Assembly: GCA_018268135.1 (NCBI GenBank)
Contig: JAFDXD010000112.1
Location: 1 to 52,864, forward strand
Length of the DNA: 52,864 nt
Direction: 5' to 3'
From: Bacteroidota bacterium
Lineage (GTDB): Bacteria > Bacteroidota > Bacteroidia > Chitinophagales > Chitinophagaceae
Part shown: positions 25,297 to 34,000 of the stretch, in pieces
How positions within the stretch are numbered: position 1 is the first letter of the stretch
Layout: each line of letters opens with the position of its first letter
Program-made: the position numbers and the translations under genes
The notes under the pieces: model-generated
The model's database searches: none
What the model saw: only the letters and a program-made list of their open reading frames with translations
Told to the model about the DNA's origin: nothing

Positions 25297-25926
25297 ATGC
25301 AAATAAAAATTTATTTTAATGAAAAACCGGTTTATTTATGTAATAAAACCGATTCTAATTTAAAGGAGCTTCAAAAGCATCCAGATACGGTTTTTATTGA
25401 TGAGCTCTCAACCCCGGCAATAAACTCCTTACTGCATGAAATAAAAAAAGAAAGTTTCCATGCGGGCATTATTTTATCCAGTGATTTTGAGAAATTGAAA
25501 AAATCATTTTTTAAGCATTTTACCTTAATTGAAGCTGCGGGTGGTATCATTCAAAATGAAAAAAAAGAAATATTATTTATTTACAGGAGAAACAAATGGG
25601 ATTTGCCAAAGGGAAAAATAGAGAAAAAAGAAACTCCAGAAATTGCGGCTCAGAGAGAGGTAGAAGAAGAAACCGGTGTAAAAGAGCTATCCCTTAAAAA
25701 AAAGATTGATGAAACTTACCATACCTATTTTGATTATGGAAAACACTATTTAAAAATAACCCATTGGTATTATTTTACCTGCAGTAGCCAACAACAATTG
25801 CAACCGCAAACAGAAGAAGATATTTCAGAAATAAAATGGTTTAAAACAAAAGATATTAAAGTGCCGGTTGCCAATACATATCAAAACATCAAAGATATTT
25901 TACGTGTTTTTTTTGACACTCCTTAA
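25297..25926 (+). CDS. Nudix hydrolase
   Basis: 209 residues. The Nudix box occupies residues 106-128 (GKIEKKETPEIAAQREVEEE, then TGV), matching GX5EX7REUXEEXGU with the metal-binding glutamates intact, in a C-terminal domain that starts at EAAGGIIQNEK. The N-terminal 75 residues form a separate part (MQIKIYFNEKPVYLC...) resembling nothing I can name; the combination recurs in Bacteroidota as a housekeeping Nudix protein. The KWDLPKGKIEK stretch is typical of diadenosine-polyphosphate or diphosphoinositol-type enzymes, but substrate is unknown. Divergent from pyrE with an 81-base shared intergenic region. Confidence 0.9.
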   Translation: MQIKIYFNEKPVYLCNKTDSNLKELQKHPDTVFIDELSTPAINSLLHEIKKESFHAGIILSSDFEKLKKSFFKHFTLIEAAGGIIQNEKKEILFIYRRNKWDLPKGKIEKKETPEIAAQREVEEETGVKELSLKKKIDETYHTYFDYGKHYLKITHWYYFTCSSQQQLQPQTEEDISEIKWFKTKDIKVPVANTYQNIKDILRVFFDTP

Positions 25927-25981
25927 TGAGAGCTAAAAATATTCTACCGAAAGAAAAATTGAAAGGGAACAGTTATTTTAA

Positions 25982-26461
25982 TTATCCTTTTTGGTTTTGC
26001 AAAATGGTTTGATTTACTACTGCCGGTAAAAAAGCAGAAACGTCTCCCCCATTTCTCAATACATCTCTTACTAAAGTAGAAGCTACCGAAGTAAATTGCG
26101 GCAGGCAGGTGAGAAAAATAGTTTCCACCTTATGAGCCAAACTACGGTTCATATCTGCAATGGCTTTTTCATATTCAAAATCATTTACGTAGCGTATGCC
26201 ACGCAAAATAAAATTAGCACCAACGTTTTTACAACACTCTACCGTTAATCCTTCGTACACAAGCGCTTCTACCTTATCGTTATTCTTATATATTTCTCTC
26301 AACCATTGCAGTCTTTGCTGCTCAGAAAACATGGGCTCTTTATTAATATTTCTACCAATGCCAATAATTAGTTTATCAAACAAAGGCAAGGCCCTGTCAA
26401 TAATATCTGTATGCCCTAAAGTTACCGGGTCGAAGGTGCCGGGAAAAACACATATTCGCAT
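25982..26461 (-). CDS. coaD: Phosphopantetheine adenylyltransferase
   Basis: Transfers AMP from ATP to 4'-phosphopantetheine to give dephospho-CoA, the penultimate step of CoA synthesis. 159 residues, usual length. The nucleotidyltransferase signature is FPGTFDPVTLGHTDII at residues 6-21 (TxGH motif). The ISSTxxR-like element near the C-terminus reads VASTLVRDVLRNGGDVS, and RGIRYVNDFEYE supplies substrate-binding residues. The gene lies 47 bases downstream of pyrB, so likely in the pyrR-pyrB-coaD transcript. Confidence 0.97.
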   Translation of the reverse strand: MRICVFPGTFDPVTLGHTDIIDRALPLFDKLIIGIGRNINKEPMFSEQQRLQWLREIYKNNDKVEALVYEGLTVECCKNVGANFILRGIRYVNDFEYEKAIADMNRSLAHKVETIFLTCLPQFTSVASTLVRDVLRNGGDVSAFLPAVVNQTILQNQKG

Positions 26462-26508
26462 AGTTAAAAAATTAAAATAGTTAAAACGGTATTGAGCCAG
26501 TAGTTTCT

Positions 26509-27444
26509 TTAATTATTAGATTTTTTTTCTGCCAGTAAATATAATACTGCCATACGAACAGCTACCCCGTTTTCTACCTGTTGCAATATTATTGATTGAC
26601 CACTATCGGCAACATCACTATCTATCTCTACGCCCCTGTTTATAGGCCCGGGGTGCATTATAATTATTTCTTTATTGATGTGCTTTAATTTATGTTGTGT
26701 TACACCATAAGCCAGGTTGTATTCTCGCAGTGATGAAAACAATACCTGGTTTTGTCTTTCTAACTGTATGCGAAGTACATTAGCCACATCGCACCATTGA
26801 AGAGCTTTAGTAAGGTTGTATTCAACCCTTATGTCAAATGCCTCGGTAATATGTTTGGGAATAAGAGTAGGAGGACCGGAAAGCATTATCTGGGCTCCCA
26901 TTTTTTTGAGCAGGTAAATATTGCTTAATGCCACACGGGAATGCATAATATCCCCGATTAGTAATATTTTTTTGTCTTTAAGAGTCCCAGTTTTTTCCTG
27001 TATAGAAAAAGCATCTAACAATGCCTGTGTAGGATGCTCATTAATACCATCTCCGGCATTTACAATGGGGATTCCTTCTAAGTGTTTTGAAAGAAAATGT
27101 GGGGCTCCGCTTGCACTATGGCGCATTACCACCATATCTACCTTCATGCTTAAGATATTATTTACGGTATCTAAAAGGGTTTCGCCTTTTGATACGGATG
27201 ACCCGGAAGCAGAAAAGTTAATGGTATCGGCTCCAAGCCTTTTTTCTGCCAGTTCAAATGAAATACGGGTACGGGTACTGTTTTCGTAAAATAAATTTAC
27301 AATGGTAACATCTCTAAGTGAAGGCACTTTTTTTACCGGCCTTTGCAATACTTCTTTAAATTGTTGTGCTGTAGCTAAAATAGTAGTGATATCTTCCGGA
27401 GAAAGTTCTTTAATGCCCAGTAGATGTTTGGTAGATAGTTGCAT
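26509..27444 (-). CDS. pyrB: Aspartate carbamoyltransferase catalytic subunit
   Basis: Catalyses carbamoyl phosphate + L-aspartate to N-carbamoyl-L-aspartate, the committed step of pyrimidine synthesis. Carbamoyl-phosphate binding motif STRTRISFELAEKRLG begins near residue 55; the HPTQALLDAF motif is near residue 138, and HPGPINRGVEID near residue 265. Length 311 fits the catalytic chain. No pyrI regulatory gene is adjacent, so control is likely at expression level through PyrR encoded directly upstream (63-base gap). This is clearly the pyrimidine enzyme; the arginine-pathway paralogue is at 47045. Confidence 0.96.
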   Translation of the reverse strand: MQLSTKHLLGIKELSPEDITTILATAQQFKEVLQRPVKKVPSLRDVTIVNLFYENSTRTRISFELAEKRLGADTINFSASGSSVSKGETLLDTVNNILSMKVDMVVMRHSASGAPHFLSKHLEGIPIVNAGDGINEHPTQALLDAFSIQEKTGTLKDKKILLIGDIMHSRVALSNIYLLKKMGAQIMLSGPPTLIPKHITEAFDIRVEYNLTKALQWCDVANVLRIQLERQNQVLFSSLREYNLAYGVTQHKLKHINKEIIIMHPGPINRGVEIDSDVADSGQSIILQQVENGVAVRMAVLYLLAEKKSNN

Positions 27445-27507
27445 TAAGCAGCGAAGCTAAATGAAAAAAATAAAACTGTAAAAAAAAGTACCCGGTAAAT
27501 TCAATTT

Positions 27508-28017
27508 TTAATATAACTGTACTTCTTCAATATCCCACTGTACTTTTACTTTTTGGGAAGCAATGGTATCAATTGCTTTTCCAAAATAATCTGGTTGAAT
27601 GGGCAGCTCACGGTTGAAACGCCGGTCAATTAAAACGCATAATTCTACCTTTTGAGGCCGGCCAAAATCCTGCAAAGCATCTAAGGCTGCCCTGATGGTA
27701 CGGCCAGTGTACAATACATCGTCAATTAAAATAACTTTTTTCCCCTCTACCGAAAAAGGGATATCAGTTTTAGAAGCTACATGAAATTCTTCTCTTACAT
27801 CATCTCTGTAAAATGTGATGTCCAAAATTCCATATTGTATTTGTCTATCAGGATAAAGCAGCTTTATTCTTTCCACAATTTTATCGCTCACTTTTACCCC
27901 TCTTGGTTGAATGCCTATAAACACTACATCGCTTACATCATCCAGGTTTTCTACCAGGTGCTGAGCCAACCTAATGATGGATAAATGAAGCTGTTCCTTG
28001 TTTAAAATTGTTTTCAA
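27508..28017 (-). CDS. pyrR: PyrR: pyr operon attenuator / uracil phosphoribosyltransferase
   Basis: 169 residues of the type I phosphoribosyltransferase family. The PRPP loop VILIDDVLYTGRTIRAALD lies near residue 95 and the basic stretch GIQPRGVKVSDKI near residue 37. In Bacillus PyrR binds pyr mRNA leaders with UMP to promote termination; it also has some uracil phosphoribosyltransferase activity. It sits first in a pyrR-pyrB-coaD cluster. I found no recognizable PyrR-binding loop with competing terminator in the 130 bases upstream or in the pyrR-pyrB gap, so RNA-level control here is unproven. Confidence 0.95.
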   Translation of the reverse strand: MKTILNKEQLHLSIIRLAQHLVENLDDVSDVVFIGIQPRGVKVSDKIVERIKLLYPDRQIQYGILDITFYRDDVREEFHVASKTDIPFSVEGKKVILIDDVLYTGRTIRAALDALQDFGRPQKVELCVLIDRRFNRELPIQPDYFGKAIDTIASQKVKVQWDIEEVQLY

Positions 28018-28147
28018 AAAATATTAGTTTGATAAGAATAAATATTTTTTCCGACCATTTGAATAGCCCGAAATTAACTTATACTTGCTTTAAAATAATA
28101 CTTTAATGCCAAAGAAATAAATAGAATCAATACTCAAATTAACATGA

Positions 28148-29782
28148 TTATTTTTCTGCCATAAAAGGATAAGTAAAATCAGTTGGTGGATTAAATGTTT
28201 CTTTAATGGTTCTGGCACTTAACCAGCGATATAAATTTAATTCTGAGCCTGCCTTATCGTTAGTACCACTTGCCCTTGCGCCCCCAAATGGTTGCTGCCC
28301 TACTACGGCGCCGGTGGGTTTATCATTAATATAAAAGTTGCCGGCACTGTTGCGAAGCTTATTAGTAGCAAGCTCTACAGCAAAGCGATCACTGGCAATG
28401 ATAGCTCCTGTTAATGCATAAGGAGAAGTACTATCTACTAATTTTAAAGCTTCATCAAATTTATTTTCATCGTACACATACACCGTTAGTACCGGGCCAA
28501 ACAGTTCATTACACATGGTAATATAATTGGGATCGGTAGCTTCTATAATAGTTGGCTCAATAAAATAACCAATGGTTTTATCACATTTTCCCCCTACCCA
28601 TATTTTTGCGCCACTATCTCTCTTTCTAGCATTTTTAATATAGCTTTCCAGTTTATCAAAACTTTTTTCATCTATTACTGCATTGATAAAATTAGTAAAG
28701 TCTTCTACCGTTCCCATTTTCATAGCTTTTACTATTTCCACTAATTTTTTCTTTACTTCTGCTGCAATATTGGATGGTAAATAAGCCCTGGAAGCGGCAG
28801 AACATTTTTGTCCCTGGTACTCAAATGCACCACGGGCAAGGGCTGTAGCTACTACATCTACATCAGCAGATTTATGTGCTATTACAAAATCTTTGCCTCC
28901 TGTTTCGCCTACAATACGTGGATAGGTTTTATAAGAGCTCATATTGTTGCCGATGCTGGCCCACATATTATTAAATACTCCTGTGCTGCCAGTAAAATGC
29001 AAACCTGCAAAATCGGGATGATTAAAAATTACATTACCAATAGTAGGCCCATCTATAAATACCAGGTTGATAACTCCATCCGGAAGGCCTGCTTCTTTTA
29101 ATATGCGCATAAACATTTGTGCACTGTACACCTGTGTGTTGGCGCATTTCCATACTACTACGTTTCCGCACATAGCTACGCTGGTAGGCAGGTTGCCGCC
29201 AATGGCTGTAAAGTTAAAGGGGGTTAATGCAAATACAAACCCTTCTAAGGGGCGGTACTCCATACGGTTATAAATGCCGGGGCTGCTAATGGGTTGCCGG
29301 CGATAAATTTCGCTTAAGAAATGTACATTAAACCTTAAAAAGTCTATGAGTTCGCATGCACTGTCAATTTCGGCCTGGTGTGCATTTTTGCTTTGTCCCA
29401 ACATGGTAGTGGCATTAATATATGGCCGGTACTTTGTGGCAAGCAGGTCTGCAGCTTTTAAAAAAATATTTGCCCTGTTTTCCCAACTTAGAGACGCCCA
29501 TTTATCTTTTACTTTTAATGCGGCATTGATGGCTTTGGTTACATGTTTTGCCTCGCCTGTGTGAAAATGGCCGAGAACATGCTTGTGCTCGTGAGGTGGG
29601 CGTATGGCAACGGTATTGCCCGTACGTACTTCTTCGGCACCAATGTACATGGGTACATCTATTTTATTGGATTTAAGTTCTTTGATAGCAGCTTTTAGAG
29701 CAAGTTTTTCTTTGCTACCAGGTGCATAGTTAAGTACTGGCTCATTAGTGGGTAATGGGTAATAAAAATCTCCGTATTGCAT
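28148..29782 (-). CDS. pruA: L-glutamate gamma-semialdehyde (1-pyrroline-5-carboxylate) dehydrogenase
   Basis: NAD-dependent oxidation of glutamate semialdehyde to glutamate, the last step of proline catabolism. 544 residues, the length of the stand-alone, eukaryote-like P5C dehydrogenase class. Motifs: ALTPFNFTAIGGNLPTS (substrate and NAD region), GETGGKDFVIAH with the general-base Glu, and FEYQGQKCSAASRAY with the catalytic Cys. The C-terminal FGGARASGTNDKAGS is also conserved. No proline dehydrogenase gene is adjacent. Single gene between pyrR and prfB, with 130- and 117-base gaps. Confidence 0.96.
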   Translation of the reverse strand: MQYGDFYYPLPTNEPVLNYAPGSKEKLALKAAIKELKSNKIDVPMYIGAEEVRTGNTVAIRPPHEHKHVLGHFHTGEAKHVTKAINAALKVKDKWASLSWENRANIFLKAADLLATKYRPYINATTMLGQSKNAHQAEIDSACELIDFLRFNVHFLSEIYRRQPISSPGIYNRMEYRPLEGFVFALTPFNFTAIGGNLPTSVAMCGNVVVWKCANTQVYSAQMFMRILKEAGLPDGVINLVFIDGPTIGNVIFNHPDFAGLHFTGSTGVFNNMWASIGNNMSSYKTYPRIVGETGGKDFVIAHKSADVDVVATALARGAFEYQGQKCSAASRAYLPSNIAAEVKKKLVEIVKAMKMGTVEDFTNFINAVIDEKSFDKLESYIKNARKRDSGAKIWVGGKCDKTIGYFIEPTIIEATDPNYITMCNELFGPVLTVYVYDENKFDEALKLVDSTSPYALTGAIIASDRFAVELATNKLRNSAGNFYINDKPTGAVVGQQPFGGARASGTNDKAGSELNLYRWLSARTIKETFNPPTDFTYPFMAEK

Positions 29783-29899
29783 AAATCGTAATTTTTATTT
29801 TAATAAAAGTAGAGCAAAGGTATGCCGTACAAGAGTGCGACGCAAGAATGTTTAATAGAATTTCTGAAGCCGGTTACCAAAAAATAAAAAAGTATAGAA

Positions 29900-30992
29900 C
29901 TATTCAGAAGTTTCTTTTTCACTCATAAGGTAAGCTTTTATAAATCCATCCAGTTCTCCATCCATTACCGGGCCTACGTTTCCTACTTCATAATCTGTAC
30001 GATGGTCTTTTATCATTTTATAAGGATGAAAAACATAGGAGCGTATTTGGCTTCCCCATTCTATTTTTTTCTTTTTGCTGTTGTTGGCATCTTTCAGTTC
30101 ATTTCGCTTTTGCAATTCAATTTCGTAGAGGCGGCTTTTTAACATCTGCATGGCAAGTTCCCTGTTTCCAAGCTGGCTTCTGTCTTGCTGGCATACTACT
30201 ACAATTCCGGTTGGGATATGGGTAAGCTGTACTTTTGTTTCTACTTTATTTACATTTTGGCCGCCTGCTCCCCCGCTTCGTGATGTTTCCATTTTTACAT
30301 CAGCAGGGTTTATTTCTATATGGATGGTATCATCTACCAATGGGTACACATTTACCGATACAAATGAGGTATGCCTGCGGGCATTGCTATCAAAGGGAGA
30401 AATACGCACGAGACGATGTACACCTGTTTCAGATTTTAAGAATCCGTAGGCAAATGGGCCTTCAAACTTATAAGTACAGGTTTTGATACCGGCTCCATCT
30501 CCCCATTGCCAATCCATTTCTGTTACTGTCCAGCCTTGTTTTTCGCCATACATACGGTACATGCGTGCAAGCATTTCAGCCCAATCCTGGCTCTCGGTGC
30601 CACCTGCTCCACTATTGATTTGCATCATGGCAGGGAGCTCATCTTCCGGCTCGTTAAGTGTACTTTTAAATTCTGCTTCCTCTAACTTTTCGATGGCTGT
30701 ATCAAATGCCTGTTTTACCTCTTCTTCGGTAGTTTCGCCTTCTTTCCAAAAATCAAATAATACGGCAAAATCCTCAACAGAAGTGTTGACAGATTGGTAA
30801 AGATTTATCCAGTATTCGTTTACATTAATTTCTTTAAGAATGGAAGTGGCACGTGCATTATCATCCCAAAAACCGGGAGATAAGGAAAGCTGTTTATCAT
30901 TGGCTACTTTGGCTTGTCTGTTTGCAACGTCAAAGAAACCTCCCCAAGACCAACACACGGTCTCTCATAGATTTTAAATGCTCAATTGTCAT
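29900..30992 (-). CDS. prfB: Peptide chain release factor 2, expressed by programmed +1 frameshift
   Basis: Recognizes UGA and UAA stop codons and triggers peptide release. The GGQ motif is in [15 protein letters not shown] and the codon-recognition SPF motif in [12 protein letters not shown]. The gene begins at the ATG at 30992 ([20 protein letters not shown], 20 codons), then meets an in-frame UGA at 30932-30930. Reading resumes in the +1 frame at GAC (30931), giving [15 protein letters not shown] and the rest of RF2. Total about 363 residues, the normal size. A start inside the second frame (30958) would give an unrelated N-terminus (MCWSWGGFF) and miss the conserved first helix. Autoregulation by RF2 level is expected. 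Confidence 0.95.
30929..30945 (-). promoter_or_regulatory. prfB recoding site (Shine-Dalgarno-like stimulator plus CTTTGAC slip)
   Basis: On the coding strand GGGGAGG (30945-30939) acts as an internal Shine-Dalgarno-like stimulator three bases before CTTTGAC (30935-30929). This is the arrangement known from RF2 genes: the ribosome at CTT slips to TTT when UGA is decoded slowly because RF2 is scarce. Such a strong SD-like stretch is notable in a phylum that makes little use of SD sequences for initiation. Confidence 0.92.
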
Positions 30993-31026
30993 ACGGGCAA
31001 AGATAATAGATTAAGGATAAAAAAAA

Positions 31027-31051
31027 GGCTGCTTCAAAATTAGAAGCAGCC
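31027..31051 (-). terminator. Terminator of the subtilase gene
   Basis: GGCTGCTTC (31027-31035) pairs perfectly with GAAGCAGCC (31043-31051), loop 7 bases; on the minus strand a run of seven T residues follows. It lies 25 bases beyond the stop of the large protease gene and separates it from prfB. Confidence 0.9.
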
Positions 31052-31075
31052 ACTTTTTAAAATTTAAAGTTCTAT

Positions 31076-34000
31076 TTAGTTTTTAACTAATTTACCTGAA
31101 GCAAGCCTTGTGCCACTGGCATCACGTACTTCTATCATATACACACCTGATGAAAGGTTGCTGATATTCACATCCATTTTTTGATAGATAGCGCTTGATT
31201 GGTATTGTTTGGTAAAAATAATCTCGCCTCTGGCGTCAAATACATTCATGGTACGGGAAGTAGATACGCCGCCAGCATTATAATATCTTACCTGGAATTT
31301 ACCATCTGTAGTAGGGTTAGGATAAACAAACAGGTTGCTGCTTGCACTATCTTTTACCTTAACCAGATTAGATGTACCTGAGCATTGAGTAGTAAGGTCT
31401 GTAACCTTTACCTGGTATGTTCCCAAGCCATCAACAGATAATGGTACTACTGCAGTGGTAAATGAAGGTACTACTACCCCATCTTTTTTGTAAACGTAAG
31501 AATAATTACCTACGGGACTAACGGTAGAGAACAATACAGATGAAGTACCCGGATTGATGCTTGTGAATGGTGAAGCAGTTAACACTACTACGGGGCTAGG
31601 CCTTGTATTGAGTACTGCTGCATTAGATACTATATTGGTACAAATACCATTGATAAGCACCCTGTATTGATTAAAGTTCATATTGTTGGTAACGTTAGGT
31701 ATGGTTAATGTAGCGCTGTTAGAAGAAGGTACATTTACCCAAGAGCCGTTAGCATTTACCTGCCATTGATAAGTAACCGCATTAGTGGCAGTTACACTAA
31801 ACACTGCATTTTGCCCAACACAAACTGAGGTATTTACTGGTTGCTGGGAAATTACAGGAACTTGTCCATCTGTAACGGTAACTGTAAATGAACAGGTAGA
31901 AGTATTACCTGCGGCATCTTTTGCAGTGCTGGTAACAGTAGTAGTGCCGCTTGCAAAAGTAGAGCCGCTTGCAGGTACAGAAGTAACTGTTACGCCAGGG
32001 CAATTATCTGTAGCATTTACGGTAAAATTAACCACTGCTGTACAAGCTCCGATTGTGCTTGTAGTATTAATATTTGCAGGGCAGGTAATTACCGGAGCCT
32101 GTACATCTTTTACAATTACATTAAAGGTGCAGGTAGAGGTATTGCCGGCAGCATCCTTAGCTGTAACAGTAACAGGAGTAGTGCCTTTAGCAAACACAGA
32201 GCCTGAAGCCGGTACAGAAGTAACGGTAACTACTCCGGAGCAATTGTCGGTAGCGGTGGGTAAATTAAAGTTTACCACTGCGGAGCACAAATTTGGATCT
32301 GTATTTTTAGTGATATCTGCCGGGCAGGAAATTACCGGTGGCTCAGCATCTTTTACCGTAACAGTAAATGAGCAGGTGCTTGAGCCGCTTGAAACATTTA
32401 CGGTAGTAGTTCCAACCGGGAAGAATGAGCCCGAAGCAGGAGAAGAAGTAATAGCACCACAAGTGCCTGTACTTGTAGGAGCCGGGTATGTAACCAGGGC
32501 ACCACACTGACCAGCAGTAGCATTTACAGTAATATTAGAAGGACAGGTAATTACGCAAGGCGCATTGGCATTGGTAAGTGCAAAATTAGCTCCTGTAGCT
32601 ACGCCTGTTACAGTTGCTACTACATTATATGAGCCTAAGTTTGCATTGGCAGTAAATGTAGGAGCAGTAGCAATACCATTTGCATCTGTAACAGCAGTGG
32701 CAGTAGCAGCAGGGCCGGGGAAAGTGCCACTGGCTCCTGATGCTGGCGCTGTAAATGTAACAGTAGCGCCACTTACCGGAATACTTGAAGCGTCAGTTAC
32801 TTTTGCTTTAAGTAGGTTTGCAAAAGCTGTATTTGGCAAAGCTGTTTGTGGTGTGCCTGCTACAGCAGTAATTGCAGCCGGTGGACCTACTACAACATTT
32901 ATCTGCAGTGTATAATTCATTGTTCCGGTTGTACATCCGGCGGCATCTACAGCATTTACAGTAATTGGGAAACTACCAGACTGAGTAGGTGTGCCAGATA
33001 AAGTACTACCTGCAAAAGATAAACCGGTAGGTAAAGTACCTGTTAAGTTAAAATTATAAGACCCGCTACCACCTGTGGCAGTAAATACTTGCGAATAAGG
33101 AGTGCCAATTGTACCCGGAGGGATTGTAGCCGGAGCTACAGTAATGGGAGTACAAACCGGAGGAGCAGAACAATTACTTTGAGATACATTGAGTGTATAG
33201 GTAAGGCCTGATGCAGGCAATACATTTATATCGTGTACAACTACTGTATAGGATTGGCCTGCAGGTACATTGAAAGCCATTGTTTCAGTAGGACCTGATT
33301 GACCCAAACCAGCATCAGCCAGATAGTTGGTGCCGGGGCTGGTAGGAACAAACCCGTTATTGTTATATGCTACTATATAAAGCGCACCTGTAACAGTAGT
33401 ATTCATGGTAACAGTAATACACTGAGCTGTAGCATTTGCATTGGTAAATGTATAGGCATCATATTGGCGGTTACCCGATCCTGTTAGTCCGGGATAAGGT
33501 TTATTGGCAGCGCAGGTAGAGGCCGGGTCGGCCCTTGCGATACGGCCACTGCCCATTTGGCCTGATGTAGCTGTATATCCCACACCTGTAGGAGGTGTTG
33601 CTCCTATAGTAGAGGTAATTGGCGCTACTTGTTTTCCTACCCTTACGGTAAATAAAAAGTCCATTGGGCTATTGCCTCCGCCACCAAATGTAACGGTTAT
33701 TTTAAAGTTGATTAATGAACCACAAGCAATAGTTGGGCTTACACCAAATAAGTAGGGAACATTATTCATTGCATTTCCGTTAGAAGCTATATTACCATAC
33801 GTAGCATTAGGCTGAGTAATAGTAATACCCGGAGTAGTAGTACTGATTGTGGCAGTTACAGAAGTAGCTGTTGCTAAAGAAGGGTTTAGAAGTTGTACAT
33901 CCAATTTGCCAAGTTCACCGGGCTCAACGGCGCCATTTCCATTACCGAAGCTACCTTCTGTAGCAGTAACGGTACCTAAATTAATATTTGAAATTAAAGT

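Noticed and set aside
27445-27507. PyrR-responsive attenuator between pyrR and pyrB
   Set aside because: The 63-base gap contains no stable stem with a T-run and no recognizable PyrR-binding loop.
31785-32510. Long open frame of 241 codons on the plus strand
   Set aside because: It is antisense to the HYR-repeat part of the large T9SS protease; its Val/Thr-rich composition is the shadow of the Thr/Val/Pro-rich sense codons and it has no recognizable domain.
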